A DNA stretch of 64,000 nt from Aptenodytes patagonicus (GCF_965638725.1 NC_134970.1:7112001-7176000), one strand, 5' to 3'. Counted from the first letter of the stretch, positions 1 through 14,022 are shown. Made by a program: numbers and translations. The notes: generated from the letters alone by a model not told the origin.

Positions 1-26
1 CACAGAGTGAACTAATAAAGACCTAC

Positions 27-185
27 CTCTTCTTCTGGTCTAACTTTAAATTTCCCACCCCTAACTGGGAAGCCACTGCCAAATTCCTTTGAAGCAATAT
101 CAGCTCCATATTCTACTGTCACATCCTCTTCAATGGTACTAACAAGTCTCCAGAATTCTTTTTCAACCAGCTCGGTGGGAACCAT
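27..185 (-). CDS. KDM5B: KDM5B coding exon 10 (start of JmjC region)
   Basis: This 159-nt exon encodes 53 residues (375-427), [20 protein letters not shown] through FKVRPEEE, followed by a gtaggt donor at 21-26. It leads into the JmjC domain, which would be encoded by exons left of the window. The end GGKFKVRP differs from the human DGKIKLSP (from memory). Confidence 0.95.
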
Positions 186-633
186 CTAGGTACGAGAAGA
201 AAAACAAGGCGTACATACTCAGGAATCAGTATATAAAAAGCACATGCATAAAAGCTATCTCAGGGGGGAATCTCCATTAGCTTGAAGCATTTCCCAATTT
301 CAAAATCGCTTCAGCAAGAGGAAAAAAATGCAGCAGAAATGCGGTTCCACGCAGGACATGCTGCTGCTTTGTTCTCTCAGGAACGGGTGACAGAGAGTAT
401 TTTCTTCCTTACAGACGCTTCTTCAAAAGTTAAAAAACCCAAGAAGCCGGTGGAACAAGAAACCATGACACCAGCAAGAACAAGGATTCACTGATGTAAA
501 TGAGAATGTCTGATTTGGGATTTCATGCCGTTCAAAAAGGGAATTCCCCCCTCCCCCTCAGAAATTATATATTTTAACTAAGCACAACAAATGAAATCTA
601 CATTATGGCATCAGGATAAATACGTGAACATAC
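186..633 (-). other. KDM5B intron 9
   Basis: This GT-AG intron is 448 bp long. It is plain AT-rich sequence with no repeat, RNA gene or extra exon that I can recognise. Confidence 0.85.
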
Positions 634-753
634 ATGTACTGGCATGTTAAAATAGTCTGACTTGAATGCATCTGCCATTTCTCCAAACGTGCGAAGTGTA
701 TAGTCTCTTGCTGCTTGTTCAAAACCAAATGCTTCTTGAGGCTTATTACACTC
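634..753 (-). CDS. KDM5B: KDM5B coding exon 9
   Basis: This 120-nt exon encodes 40 residues (335-374), [20 protein letters not shown] through SDYFNMPVH, followed by a gtatgt donor. It is the strongly conserved segment between PHD1 and JmjC in the KDM5 family. It is phase 0 at both ends and has a ttgcag acceptor. Confidence 0.96.
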
Positions 754-1317
754 CTGCAATTGAAATGATAATTATTTCGATAATGTATTAGTAAGAATCT
801 GTGCTCAGATTTTACACAAATGGGCTACTGTTACAGCATCTGATGGGGAAGAATGACTGCCCCAAGTTGCACAGTCAGAAGAAACTACTCTGCTTAATTC
901 ATGAAACCACAATATTTATTTATTGATAAATCTGCATAAACATTAATGAAGTAACATGCCTAATTTATCCTTCCTCTAGTAGAGCTAAGCAAAAAAAAAA
1001 AGATGCATAGACCTCCACACTGAAGCACCCAGTGAGACTCCAATTTTAAATACAGAGGAAAGGTGCCAATTAAAATCCAATATATTCTTTAAAGTTTTAG
1101 CAATGCTAAGACAGATCAATTTTTGGCTCCAAAATATTGAGCAATAGCTTTGCAATTTGAAGCATGTCCAGTCTTCATTTTAGCTTTACCCTCTATCACC
1201 TTGTTTGCACAACCTTAAGTAATTGTATTCTCAATCCTTAGGAGCAAGTTTAAAAAAAAAAACCACAACACAATAAAAAATAACCTTCAGCCTAACTTTT
1301 ATGGTTTGTCGAATTAC
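754..1317 (-). other. KDM5B intron 8
   Basis: This GT-AG intron is 564 bp long, with short A-runs near 991 and 1254 and otherwise unremarkable sequence. Confidence 0.85.
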
Positions 1318-1476
1318 CTGAGCCAAACACTGGGGACACCGCCAGTCCCCTTTGGGAACATCATGAAGGGGTGGAATTAAACAAAAAGTATGGTAACTGT
1401 CATCACAGCCATCACACAACAGGAGACGGTCCTCATCGTTACCACTGCCACATAAGAGACACACATACAAATCCAC
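1318..1476 (-). CDS. KDM5B: KDM5B coding exon 8 (PHD1 finger)
   Basis: This 159-nt exon encodes 53 residues (282-334) that make up PHD1, which reads unmethylated H3K4 in KDM5 proteins. The Cys4-His-Cys3 zinc ligands are visible in order: CLLC, CDGC, H (SYHTFC), C and CPQC. The text runs from [17 protein letters not shown] to [10 protein letters not shown]. It has a gtaatt donor and a ttacag acceptor, with phase 0 at both ends. Confidence 0.97.
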
Positions 1477-2957
1477 CTGTAACAAGAAATTGCCAGAGTG
1501 GGAATTGGAGCACTTAAGGTAACTCATGGTGAAAAAGCAGTTTGGTAACTCAGTCATCTGTGACATTTGCCAAAGCTTATTTTTACTATATCTCTGAAAT
1601 GTAAATGAGACAAGCAAACACAAAATATTTATGTAGAAGTTTAAATTACCCCCCTCTAATTTAAGGAAGGACGACAAGAGTTGCAAGCCCTTCCATGTAT
1701 TTTTTTTCCAAATGACAGAACACTTGCTTCAGTGGCCAGGATAGTTTAAATCAGCAGTACTGTGGATTCGGCAGGTATAATATAATACCTGTTGGTGGCT
1801 CACAAATCCTTTTTCTTGTTGCTCTTGCGTGCAGCATGTGTGCACAGATGTTTCATCCTCCTCTGAGACCAACTGTTTGGAGCCTCAGAAGAAAGAAAGG
1901 GGTTCCTCTTGGTGGGAGCGTTCCTCTTTTTCCCTAGAGGTACTGGCCAAGACCTTCATTTTAATTTGGAAAGGCACAAGCTTCCCAGCAGAGCTACGTG
2001 CTTTTGGGCAGGGGGGCAGCTGTTAAAGAAGTTACACACAGCAGCTACTGAGCCCCAAGGAAAAGGTGCAGGCACTCCAAATGTGGGAAGGGTTGTCTGC
2101 TGCCTGTCCCTCACCACACCTTCATTAGCAACAGACTGGAAAGCTCTTCTCAAACACAGAATAGAGCTGTGAGGACAAGCGGACACTGTTGGCTTACGCT
2201 GTTAAAAAAAGAAGCAGCATCTCCTGCTCCTCCGTGCAAGCTTTTTTTGCGTAGGGGGTGTGGGTGTCAGGCTTCTAGTGTTTGCACATTTCATTCTCAG
2301 GTATCTAGCTATAGGCGTGGATTAAACGAAGAACATCTTTGATTTTAGGAAGGACCCAAGTAGTAGCATGGACAGAAAGAATCTCAGTATCATCTTCTCA
2401 AAGTGAGACAAACTACTATCACTGTCAGTTTGGGGTTTTTTTGGAGGGGGAGCGGTGGTGTGTGGAGAGTTGGAGCAGGAACAGGGTTGTTTTTTTAAGA
2501 AGCATTTGAACAACAAAGCTTTCAAATTAGTGCTGAAATTGTGGAATAAGCGGCAGGTCTGCTGGAGAACCCGGTGCCAAAGCTCGTGTTAAACTCCCTT
2601 GAGCTTAAAGAGCAAGGGGGAGAGAGATCACAGAATAACCACTTCTATTTGGACTCTTCTTTCAAAATGCTTATTTTGAGACTGCACCTTGGAGACAGAA
2701 AAGTTACTTTAGTTATAGATAGTGAAACTTAACTATCCTGTTATTTTCAACTTTGTAACAGCATGAAGCTTTACAAGTAGGTATATTCCGGCAGGCACAG
2801 ATACTGCTTTGTTTCAACCACAGGGTTACATGAAGAATACAAAAGAGTCCTTAGTGTGATGAGATTGATGATGACATGAGATTTCACTACATACCCAAGA
2901 GAAACCCAGAAACACCTGCAATCAATATCAAGCAGCAGGAAGGCAGGGCATACTCAC
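1477..2957 (-). other. KDM5B intron 7
   Basis: This GT-AG intron is 1,481 bp long. Short open frames at 1,829-2,172 have no coding character and overlap on both strands. I recognise nothing in it. Confidence 0.85.
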
Positions 2958-3061
2958 AGCGTTAGTGGGTTTTTTAGATCGGACTTTGGATTTGTCTTTC
3001 TCTGGCTCCCCCGCATGTTCTCTCTTCTCGGGAAGTTTCACTGTGCTATGCGTTTCCTTTT
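2958..3061 (-). CDS. KDM5B: KDM5B coding exon 7 (variable acidic/basic linker)
   Basis: This 104-nt exon starts with two bases completing Glu247, then encodes 34 residues from KETHSTVKLPEK to RSKKPTNA. It has a ccag acceptor and a gtgagt donor. It is by far the least conserved exon here: as I remember it, the human exon has two more residues and the motif IKQEPIE, which is absent. The reading frame is intact and joins PHD1 in phase 0. Confidence 0.92.
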
Positions 3062-4714
3062 CTGGTGCAACAGAAAAAAAAAATGAGGGCATTACAAAAC
3101 GTTTTAATGCTTAACATTAGTTGTTATTATTTATTTTATTCATTATTACTTGTTAGACTGTATCACTCCAAGTTATTTGTTGAATTACTTGGTATCCCAT
3201 ACACACACTTGTTTCAGTTAGCTTAAGGCAAGATTTGAACACCTGCAATGCCTACAGAAGCCGGTATCATCAGAAAAACCAAGCATGCCATCACAAGGTA
3301 GCAATGACAATCACAGCCCACATTTTTGAGTGGGTATTTTAAATCCCATTTAAATTAATTTAAATTAAATTATGAGTATCTTCATAAGCTAAGGTTTTGT
3401 TTCTATGTGGCGTTAACAAATGTGGTTGAATTACTCCATCAATTTTACAGCAGCATGTCACATGGAGACATGAAACAACACTACAGCTTCCTACGATGAT
3501 CTTCACACTTCAGTTTCTTGTAGTGGTAGCTTTCATGAAAACATATCATCAAAGTTGAGCATGTAGCAGAAGTGGCCTGACAAAGAAGCAGTTCCTCTAC
3601 ATTCTTACACTCCTACCTAATTTGGGCATGTCTCTACTCTGGTCTTCATTCCTGACACTATTAAAAAAACCAAAAAACCACACACCCAAACCCACACAAC
3701 AGAGTGTGGAGAATCCCAGGGCTCTGGTGCCGAAGTCAAGGGGGCAATGAAGTTCTTAGCTAAAGTTACAAGCGAGCTAGAGACCTTTACACCTGGACAT
3801 GAGACAATCCAAAGCATTTCTTGGAGTCCGAGACCTAACAAAGATATTAAAGAGGAGAATGTCTACATCTATCAGAAATTTAAGCATTAAAAAACTGTCT
3901 AGAGCTTTTTCCTTCTACTCTTCAGGGGGAAAAAAGAAAAAAGGTTAATGCCTAGAGACACTCCTTAAAGAAAAAAATTACCAAATTAAAAAAGACCACA
4001 AATTCTTGGGGGGGGGGAAGATTTTAAATGAACAAAGGAGACTGACAAACTGCTTAGTTAATTTCAGTTATTAAGTAGTTGTAAATGGTGCCTGTATTTG
4101 CTTTGCCAAATTATTTGTCAAGCTTATTCTTCTGTTTGATGGCATTAAACATTTCTTCTCAGTCTGCAATTACTATTTCTTAAGGACAGGTAACAGACTC
4201 AGGACTATTGATAGAAGCCATTTAAAAATCGTATTATGGGAACTTTATTGTTAAGTTCACAACATACTACCTTTTGCCTTCCTGAGTTTCATTTCCTGAT
4301 TTCAAATTCAAATTCTTTCCTAAAAGTATCTAAAACCTGATATATTCTTAAAAAAGTTTCCTCTATTTAAAGCTAGTGGATTGATTGAAAATACAAAATA
4401 GAAATATGGCTCAAATCTCATTTCTGATTGCTCCGTAAGAGACACTGAAGTTTAAAAAAGTAGTTTTTTTTTTAACTGAAAATATCATCTTCTCCAAGAA
4501 AACTCAACCACTTACAAAACAAACAATAAGATTTCAAAGCCATAAAAGAACTTTTACAATAAATTCCAATTTAAAAATGAAGTTAACAGAAGTATTTTTT
4601 TTAAATACTTTGCATTGTTCCAACTGCTGAATTTAACTCTGGCCTTAAAGCGCGTTTGTACAAAGTAACAGAAATTGCATTCGCATTTTGTTTCACTCCC
4701 CACTTGCCACTCAC
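3062..4714 (-). other. KDM5B intron 6
   Basis: This GT-AG intron is 1,653 bp long. It includes an A/C-rich low-complexity patch near 3,661-3,700 and a G-run near 4,010-4,017. No exon or RNA gene is seen. Confidence 0.85.
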
Positions 4715-4808
4715 CATTTTCACATTTTGGAGGTGCACATCCCATCCTACGTCTCAGATTATGAGTTCTGGCTTCTGGAGGGTCAGATTCAGTTTTAATA
4801 TTGGTTGC
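4715..4808 (-). CDS. KDM5B: KDM5B coding exon 6 (linker with SUMO-type motif)
   Basis: This 94-nt exon encodes residues 216-246 (ATNIKTESDPPEARTHNLRR then RMGCAPPKCEN) plus the first base of Glu247. The donor is gtgagt. IKTE fits the psi-K-x-E SUMO consensus at the position of a SUMO site described in human KDM5B (from memory, K242). The exon ends in phase 1, and the next exon supplies the two missing bases. Confidence 0.94.
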
Positions 4809-7800
4809 CTTAAAAAAGAAAAAAAAAAGTCAGTGATGTCCTTAGATGGAACACTTTGGTTTTACACTTGTATTTGGGAAAGTGTTCACTGCCATCTAAA
4901 CTCACGGCTGCTTGCCCAAGCACGGACCGACAATTTTGGACTATACAGCTGGCCACTGCATGCAATGCTGCAGGAAAGGCTGCATCCCGGAGAGATCCAA
5001 CCTGCGCTCAACTCCTCCCGCCCCTCAGAGCTGCTTCGGCTCTGAAGAAGGGAAAAAGCTGGCTACGTCCAACACTCAGAGTCCTAACAAGAGAGCGCCT
5101 ATTAAGGTCTAAATAATTCTCTGCAAGTCTCTGCAGTTGAGTAACTTCGGTGGCAGATTCTGCGCAAGTTTTTAAAATGCACTTTTCAATACTCTCAAGA
5201 GCTGAGAAAAGAACTGGGAGAAAAGGACAATTTTGACTTCCAAATTCAAAAAAATATTTCTGCATACAATTCTTAATCCACTCTGATAAATGCCAAGAGA
5301 GGACCGCAAAGGTTCAGAGAACAAGTTGATGTGAGACAGGAACCCTTCACTGAGGTACAATGGAAGTCTTAAAACTTGTAACCAGACCTGTTCTAGGAAA
5401 AAGTCAGATAAAGACTTTGAGGACTTCATTTAAACTCAAAGAACCATTTTATACTTACAAACAAATAAATCTAAAAAGGCAACCTGAATTTTTGAAATAC
5501 TTGTATTCAATTATTTTAAAAAAGAGTTCAGAGAGAAATAACACAGGGAACAACCTGGAGAGATTTGAAAGGAAATCCTACAAAAAGCCTGTGCCAATAA
5601 TGACACCCTGTTTTTAGTTTGATTTCAGTGGAACTTGATAAGAAGCGAAGGAGCAAGAAACTTTGGGCTTTCATAGATTTTCTTTTACTCTTGAGAAGCA
5701 GAACATACTCCGGTCTTCTAAGCAGGGAACTCGGTGTATTGTGGAGCTTTCAACACAGAATAATGTTTTTCCGTTTAATTCTTACATTTCTTCCCTGAAG
5801 TTTTGAGACTGTGGGAGAACAATTCTCAAATCTCTCAGCGTAAAGACGGGTTTCTCCAACATTGTATTTTTTAAGCCTAATTTCTTAAGGAAATGAGGTC
5901 ATGCAACCACTCTCCTGCTACTCACACAAGTCAGTCCTCTATCAACCAGTCCCTGAACCCCAAATAATGGGACTTGTTGGCCTAGCTCTAAAAGCGTGAC
6001 TTCCAGTCTGAATGCACCATCAGGTATTCGAAGGGGCAGGGTTTGTTGTTGTTCTGTTTGGGGTTTTTTTTGTAGGCTTTTTTGTCTGTTTGTGTGTTTT
6101 GGATTTTTACAGAGGTAGTTTTGACATGATTTCCCCTTCACTTTTGGTGTTCTCTTTGTCCAAATTACTGTCTCCACGAGACCAGGCAGAGGTTCCATTG
6201 CTTAAGATATGCAAAAAAATGCTGTTCATTATATTTAGTAATACTGAATCAGGATCAGTTTGCACTGACCCTCAAGCAGTGCAGTAACAGATGCCCCATC
6301 TTCTACATCTTTAACGTCTATGAGTTACGTCCGTATTCTGTGCTTAAGCCTATATTTAGCTTCACAAGAGTAGCTCTTTTTTTCAGCCTGAGCCTTTTAT
6401 CGTATCGATTCATCTCACTTTCACTTCTGCAGCATTGTTCTGGTCTTTTACACCTATCTTTTCTACATCAAGCATCTAAATCCTTTGCATTTCAAAACCA
6501 GCCTGTGAGTGTCATTGCCCTTTTCCTTTCCAATTCTGAACATTTTCTCTTATGTGTTTACTAACCAGGTAGGAAAGGGCATGGTAAAACTGTATGCGTC
6601 TTACAATTGCAAACTAACACTTATCCCACAGGCTGTATTTTTTTGCTAGTAAGAATAATTTACAGTACTTTCCTGTAGTTCACTTATCTTAAAGGTTTAT
6701 AGTAGATGGTTAGCCTTTGAAAAGCAGGAAACGTCAAACTGGTAAACATGAGAATGAACTCAGGTTTTACAATTTGAGACACTGGCAAACTCTTGTGTAT
6801 CTCATTAGAGCAAAAAGTTGAGATACATTAACCAAACATTACTACTTTGCAACCAGGTCAGCACAAAAATCAACTGCATATAGCTTCAATGAAGAATAAA
6901 AACGGATTTAATCGATGTAGCTGACTGCACTGAAATGGAATAGAAATACATTAACAAATCTTAACTTTTGGAAATTATTGTCTTAAAGCACTACAGCTCC
7001 TTCCTAAGCGAGTCAGTCCATGCTGCTTAATTCAGCCTTAGCTCTGTATGTTTCAATTCTATTCTTAATCAAGTATTTTCTTTCCACAGAAATTGGGTGC
7101 ATGGCATCAGTAGTGCTCTGGGAAAGAGCTGACAGGGTAGCCTTGCATTTTGGCTAAGTACAAACAGTTAGCTTTCACAGAAATGACAAAAACATGCACT
7201 CTTCGTTAGTCAGTGTCACCTGACACCACTGTCAGAGAAACAGGTAAAATTTTAGTATATATTTGCCCTGCTGTTGATCTTTAAAGGATACGTGAGAACT
7301 AGCATCTTTCAACCACAGGCAGATACTTCAAATGGAAAGTTTCAAATCAAACTACTGAGGTTTTCTCAGAATTATAAACCTACTTGTAACCAAGTACTTG
7401 AGTGGAAAAGCTTTAGAAAACCTTAATTGTAACTTATTAACTAATTATAGGCAGAATTTGCAACAACTAAGCTGTACTACTTGGTAGTAATAAAGACCAG
7501 GACTAGAACAATGGGAGTTAACAGAGAGCCTGAAGCGAACTTAAATAGAAATCTGGATTATAAACAAAGGGAGTCAATCATGACCTTCCTAACTCATGAT
7601 GTCACCACTAATAAGACCGTCTCCTGGGAATAAGCCTCCCTTACTCTTCATCTGCTCAAACAAAAGAGACGGTAAACTCTCTGAAGGCAGGAACGTCAGT
7701 CTGGAAGGACTGGAGTCACAGTAGAACAGTTTTCCAGCAAAGGAGACACATAGTGATCTCCTAAAATATGTCTTCACAGGAGAACTCTATGCAGATGTAA

Positions 7801-8533
7801 TCAATACATTTTATGCTTATCCAAATAAATATTATTTCTTAAGCACACGTATGATTAATCCTGTTTGATTGTACAAAACCATACCAACTTAATGTTATGC
7901 AAGTTTTTCCTTACATTACATGGTGAAAGTATAGCAAATTGACAGAATTCAGAGTAAAAAAAGAAATACAACAATGCTAATGTTATAACAAAAACCTTCT
8001 CTGCTCTAACATCTGGCTTCAACTCATGAAAGATTTACAGAAACCTCCCAATACATTTAAAGAGTAACTACTGTTCACTGGCTGTCCTCTGAGGAAATGA
8101 CAGAGATCAAAGCTGCAGAAGACAAGCTTCATTTCTAGAATGTCATCTGTATTTTGATCTATGAGACCCATATTATTTATAATTATGCTAAAAACATTAT
8201 TAGAGCGTACACACTCGTAACTCCTGTATAAGCGGAACAGCTTCAGTAGAAGAGCCTCTCAGAACTCCCAACCACAGTAACACACTTTTTAAACCTTACC
8301 ATATTATTTATAGATGCATAAATTATAAATATTTAGGTATGTTTAACAATGACAAAGAAAAAGTTGAACAGCTGTTTACTATGTATACACATTTAGCGAT
8401 CTGATTGAAATAAGATTTGTCCTGTAACAACTAAAACCTGTTGTGCCATGTTGCTAGGCAAACTATCACTGCATTACGATTTCAAGCTCGGTCACCACAG
8501 AGCATTTACCCATATAAAGACAGATTATCTCAC
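4809..8533 (-). other. KDM5B intron 5
   Basis: This GT-AG intron is 3,725 bp long and AT-rich, with a T/G-rich low-complexity patch at about 6,045-6,110. The stretch 6,300-6,560 is pyrimidine-rich and could be an old repeat, but I cannot place it in a family. No exon is seen. Confidence 0.85.
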
Positions 8534-8668
8534 CTCTGCTCTTAGGCGTTTTGCTCGACGAGCAGGTGGACAAGTTTCAGACGGCTGAACAGACTGTCTC
8601 TGTGGAATATCGTGGGGCTTATATTCCTTGTCCTTTGTGTCACTGGTGAGATCTGGTTTCTGCAAGCA
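8534..8668 (-). CDS. KDM5B: KDM5B coding exon 5 (ARID-PHD1 linker)
   Basis: This 135-nt exon encodes 45 residues (171-215), CLQKPDLTSDTKDKEYKP through RRAKRLRAE. It is the polar linker between ARID and PHD1, ending in a basic cluster (ARRAKR) that could contact DNA or serve in nuclear import (inference). It is flanked by a tag acceptor and a gtgaga donor, in phase 0. Confidence 0.95.
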
Positions 8669-11600
8669 CTAAAGAGACACAATTTGATTACTTAATTTCT
8701 GCCTCTACTTCTAATACAAATTTGTCTAGAACAATTTCCTGGCTAATGTGAAAGAATGTAGACAGGGGTTTAATAATTACTGTGCTGAGTTAATAAAAAC
8801 AGTATTTATGACAATTGTAACATTACCTATTTGAACAACTCATAAAATCACTTTTTCCTGCCCTTTTACTGAATGCAATAACCATAATAAAAGGATCTTA
8901 AATAAAGCTGAAGTCATCCTTTAAGTTTTATGAGCACCAAACATTCCTCTATGGGAATACCAATACCAATTCTTCTAGTAGATGGTGCTTTTGGAGACTG
9001 TATCAAGAGCATACTGGAAACTGCTACAGTGTCCTCAGGTTGCATTACTGTAAGGTTAACGTACAAAGCAATATAAAAGTAAATTACAGCCTATTGTACA
9101 TCCTTGTCTGAAATGAAATACAATTTTGCCTGAAGAACATTGCAGAAGTTATGTTCCTTATATATTTTGGAGAGGACAACACTGCTGCATGAATAAAGGG
9201 CAGAAGGGAAGAAGATGATGCAAGAACAGTTTTAGTTCTTTCAAGTCACTGAATGAACACATTTAATTGCTGAAAACTGTGCATACAATTGGCAAGAAAA
9301 ATAATTAATGACAATTCCAAGTTTGTCAAGCCACAAAACATTCAGTAACAGCAGACAAAATATAACAGGTTTTAATGAGTAAACAACGAATCCTGAAGAA
9401 AGAAAAAAGCCTTATGTTGTCAGAAAGTATTTCACACGAATTGCTGGATCCACGTTTCCCCAGCTAACATCTGTTCCCATCACAAGCATTTTCTCAGCAA
9501 GAGAGAAATGGGACAGGAACCGCAAGAGAACCACTGCAGCAGCATAAGGACTGATGCTCTGCAGACAGCACAGAAATCGGACTTTCAGAAAGACTATCAA
9601 AAAAGTGATAGTCGGAAGGGGGGGATGAAGGAAGAAAAAGTGGTATTTTAGAAGACAAGTCCATGCTGAAAGAAATGTGTATTTAACAAGAGAAATATCA
9701 GTCAAGGGTAGCAGGATATCATTACCTATCACCCACAGACAGTCCACAACACTGCTCAAAAAAACCTCCAGAACTTCTATTTTCTTTAGGACTGCTTTCG
9801 ATCTCAGACTTTGTAAGCTCTAGACTTATTCTTTGAAAGCAAATGTCTGACTTAATTGCACATTAAATACACACACAAAACCACCCAACTTTGCAGCTCA
9901 TGCACACGAGCAGTAAGTCCTGGCTGATGCTCGAAGTTGGGCATGCTCCTGCACTGCGTACTTGGAGGCCACAGAGCACTGCAGCTAGCTCTTCAGAAGA
10001 GCATGCTCCCTTAAAGCTCACACCGAAGGAAGATGATGTGAATTATTTCACATTAACATCAGTGGGAGAAAGTCACAAGTAACAATTTCTCAGGACAAAA
10101 AAAACAGACAAGCAGAAAAGGCGAGTATGAAAATGAGAGAACAGAAAAGCAAATGAGACTAATGCTACATAGAACATTGCCAAATTTAATGACTTTTGTA
10201 AATTCTGGTTCCTTGAATCATGTCCTCGTGTGAAATCCAAACCTTTCACTAAAAAAATAGTTTCTACTCTTTCTAGTAACAGCGGACATATGATCCGTGA
10301 AAGCAAGTATCTAGAAGGCAAACAGCTTTTCCTAAACAAAAGCGCAATGAAACCTGGAAAGAAAAACAACAAATAGCATAATTTGCCTCACTTCAGTGGA
10401 GTGTCCAAGCGAGTACTGTCCATTGAAAAAAAGCCCAGAAGACATTTCCTAAATATTGAGGTTTCAACAACTATTTAAGCAGAAACATTTCCCAGTGCCT
10501 CAGTAATCTGAAGGCAAAGCAGTAGTATGAAATGGCTGGTAATTAACATTTTCAGTTGTAGAAGAAGAACTAGAAGTGTTAAGTCCTGTCTTAAGGATGG
10601 GAATTCCTCTGAACCTACTTTACCCCTAGACTGACCTGATCAACTGCAAGCATAGGTCTTTAACCAAGGACACTGGCTGCTACTTCTTCAGTCCTTTCCT
10701 CTCCCAACTAGCAGAGCCTTTTTGGTAAGGTTAAGTTTCTATCAATAATTTACCATATGCTCGTCCTACATACTGTGATCTAGATTGTGATCATGATCCC
10801 ATATTCTGAGAAGACGGTTGCACATGTAATCCTTAAACTCCAAACGGTGGCAGAGACTAAGTTAAAAGCCCATCAGCTGAAACCATTAAGTAGCAGCTCC
10901 TTCACCAGGCAGTCGAAGGACACAGCAGGAATGTTCACAAGGCCTCCAGGATGTCGAAAGATGGAAAAAATATAGGGATACAATTAATCTCCTCCAGGTT
11001 TAGACGTTTATGAAGTAGTCATTTACACAGAAGCTAATCACCCAGGCTCCCTGTACTTGCGGAATACAACTGGTCAACCTCTGCTACGTATCCACTTGAG
11101 GATAAGAACCATCACGCTCCAGAGGCGCTTATTCTTCTCCAGTAACAATAAAGGGTCATAGAGACCTATCTCACACAGAAACATCTTTATTAGAGGCCCA
11201 CACATATAAATCTTTGGACATATGAATCCCACTAGGACATTAACGCCTTAGTTTGGAAAAGATTCCAGACCCAGAATTACTGAACCGGTTGTATTCACTG
11301 AAAAACGGACCACCACAAGACCACCTCTATCCCCCCCAAACTGTAGCTACATTGTAAATCATGCAAACATCTGGGCAATGCATCACCAAAGATGCATTGA
11401 CAGAAGACTCTGGACACCTCAATTCATGCAGGGGGACACGTACCCCTCTGGGCATATCGTGTGATTTTGTAGTATCATACTGATGGTTACTATGGCTAAG
11501 AATATAAGCAAGGCACAGATAGTAAGAACAAGTACACCAACAGGTCTACTGCAACTACTCGGGAGTCAAACACCCAAGACCTGTCTAGTCCAATGTTTCA

Positions 11601-14022
11601 AGATAAGAATAAAATAGATACACCCCTGTGGACAGCTGCTTTGAGTATTAGAAACTGGCTGATTTAAGAAATTTTTGCTGTTTGACTGAACAAGAGCTTT
11701 AATAAAAACATGCTATCTGTTCACCTCTGAACAGCTCCAGATAGTTTCACTATTTCAGTATGTATATAGAAATATCTTCAGCTGGGATATGTCAAAATAA
11801 CTCCTGAAGTCAGTTTAACATATATTTAAGCCACACAAACAATTAATGCTATACACAGATCTGGATGAGATTTAAGTTATGGCATAGTCATCAGTGGAAA
11901 CGACATCGTTCCGTATTTTCGGCTTTTGCAGAAAAAAGTCAATGAATATTGCAAGTACTACCAATTAAAAAAAATTTCAAAAAAAAAATCAGTGAATACA
12001 AGCACTAATCTTTTATGGATGATCATCCTGGCTGCATGAAGAGTTTCTCTCAAAAGGCTTGTTGAAATATCGCAAGAAGGAACCACACATCTCAAACTGA
12101 CAGCTGTCAAATCGAATAGCTACATCGTCTCCAAAAACAAAAATCACAGATGCTTAGATTCCCAGTAAAGCACTGGATAGACAAACAATAAAACGGACAC
12201 CTACACAAGAAGCATCTGGGAAAGCACCACTTACTGAGAACATATGGACGAAAGCCGAAAAGAATCTCATCTGAGATTCTGAGATTCTTCCTCAAAAAAT
12301 GTATTGCAAAACAAACTCAGTTGGAAGACAATATTGTCAGGAAGAAAAAAAAAGTCAAATCTTAGAGTGAAAAGTGAGCTAAACCCAACATATTTCTGTG
12401 GATTCTCTTAGTTCATTGAAAATACACATCTCTGCCACATATGGGAGAGGAATATTTTAACAGCTTAGGGCAGAGGAGTTAAAAAATTAAGTTAACCATA
12501 CCTACATAGCTTTTCCAGAACTGCATCCGCTAAACACATCTATTTGGAACAAATGTCAGGTGCGCATTGCAAGAGAGAACTTGAAAAGTTACATTTAAAA
12601 AGAACCATGACCTCATTTGAGAAGCTTTTCTCTTCTGAAAGGGTCCGCTACTGAGAAAACCATGAATGTAAACATCAACTGCGTGACAGACACTCGCATG
12701 GGGAGTTTGGTACCACGTTAGCTGTTTTACAACTTTTAATTAGATTTTTCCCTGTGCAATTGCACCTCAAAAATACGAAAGCAAAGCAAGGTGTCACAAA
12801 ACACACCAGCTTAAAAAAAAAAAAAAAGAGAATCCACAGTTTTCAGAACTAATAAAAATGCAAAGTTTTCAATGAAATGCCTTCAGAAAATGGTGTTGCT
12901 TTCCATCGCTTAACGTGAATGTGTTTGAGGCAAGGCAAAATATTTTTGATAGAGTAGTTTCCCTAGGACAAAGATTTTTATGTTCAACTGTATTTTGTTC
13001 TTATCCTCCATTTGTAAAACACTCAAACCTACACAAGTTAAATTATTTTTTCTGAAGGGTTTGCAGAATCTAGCTCTTCTTCACTGAAAAGTGATCATCA
13101 CTAGCCAAGTAAAAAGCCTTCAATTCCAACCTTTTTGACTTATGTCAAATCCCTCCCTCATTTTGGTAGCTTCAGGTAAAAGGCTGGTGTTGATTTCCGT
13201 AGATAGAGTCATGCTTGTAACAGGATTAGGGCTTTTATTGCTTAAAAAAGGTCAACACTCCTCTCTTTGAAAGATCACCATGGTAAGAGTGTTTCAAATA
13301 AATATAGATGATGTTGGCAACTGCAATCTATTTTGGTTTTCCAAATAAATGACTACTGCTCTAAAAGAAAAGCTCTATTCTTCATTAGAGATTACGTTGC
13401 TTCCACTCTCAACCAACCCTGAATTTTGTTTTAATGACCAAATGTAAGCAGAAAGGATGAAGATTTAACCTTGAAAGAAGTCAAAAGCCATACAGTTAAC
13501 TACAGTTCAATATCCATGAAGCATTCTTGAACTTGGACACCCTTAGTGAAAGCGAGGTGAGTTACTGCCACAAAACTGCCGTGGTTTGATATAGTCCCTC
13601 AGTCACTCTGTGTACAAGTGATACAGACCCACAGCACTCTCGTTGTATCAGAGATGGACCTATCTGTGAATAAAGTAGTACTTTGCATTTGACAAAACAG
13701 CATTAAAGAAATCGTTATAGGAATTCTGAATGTCCGTTATCATGATGCTTCTGTAAACTGTAGAGAGAAAATACAAAAAGGTAGTATTCAAAGCAGTCAG
13801 TAAGAGGTTACCTTGAAGAGTAATTCTAAAAACTTTTACTTTTAATTAAAAGTTTGCCCATGGCTTTCTTGAATTGCTTGCATCAACACCACAGATTGCA
13901 TCTTGTCACCTGCATGCCACAAAGCATGAAATGCAGTCTTTGGAAATGTTCCATTAATAAATAAAAACCAACAGACTGGCTGCTAAATTAATTGGACTTC
14001 AGTTAGCATCAATATAGCTTAC
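8669..14022 (-). other. KDM5B intron 4
   Basis: This GT-AG intron is 5,354 bp long and AT-rich, with short A-runs (for example 12,812-12,826). It contains a small perfect inverted repeat at 12,261-12,280 (9-bp arms, 2-base loop). I see no alternative exon, RNA gene or clear transposon. Confidence 0.85.
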
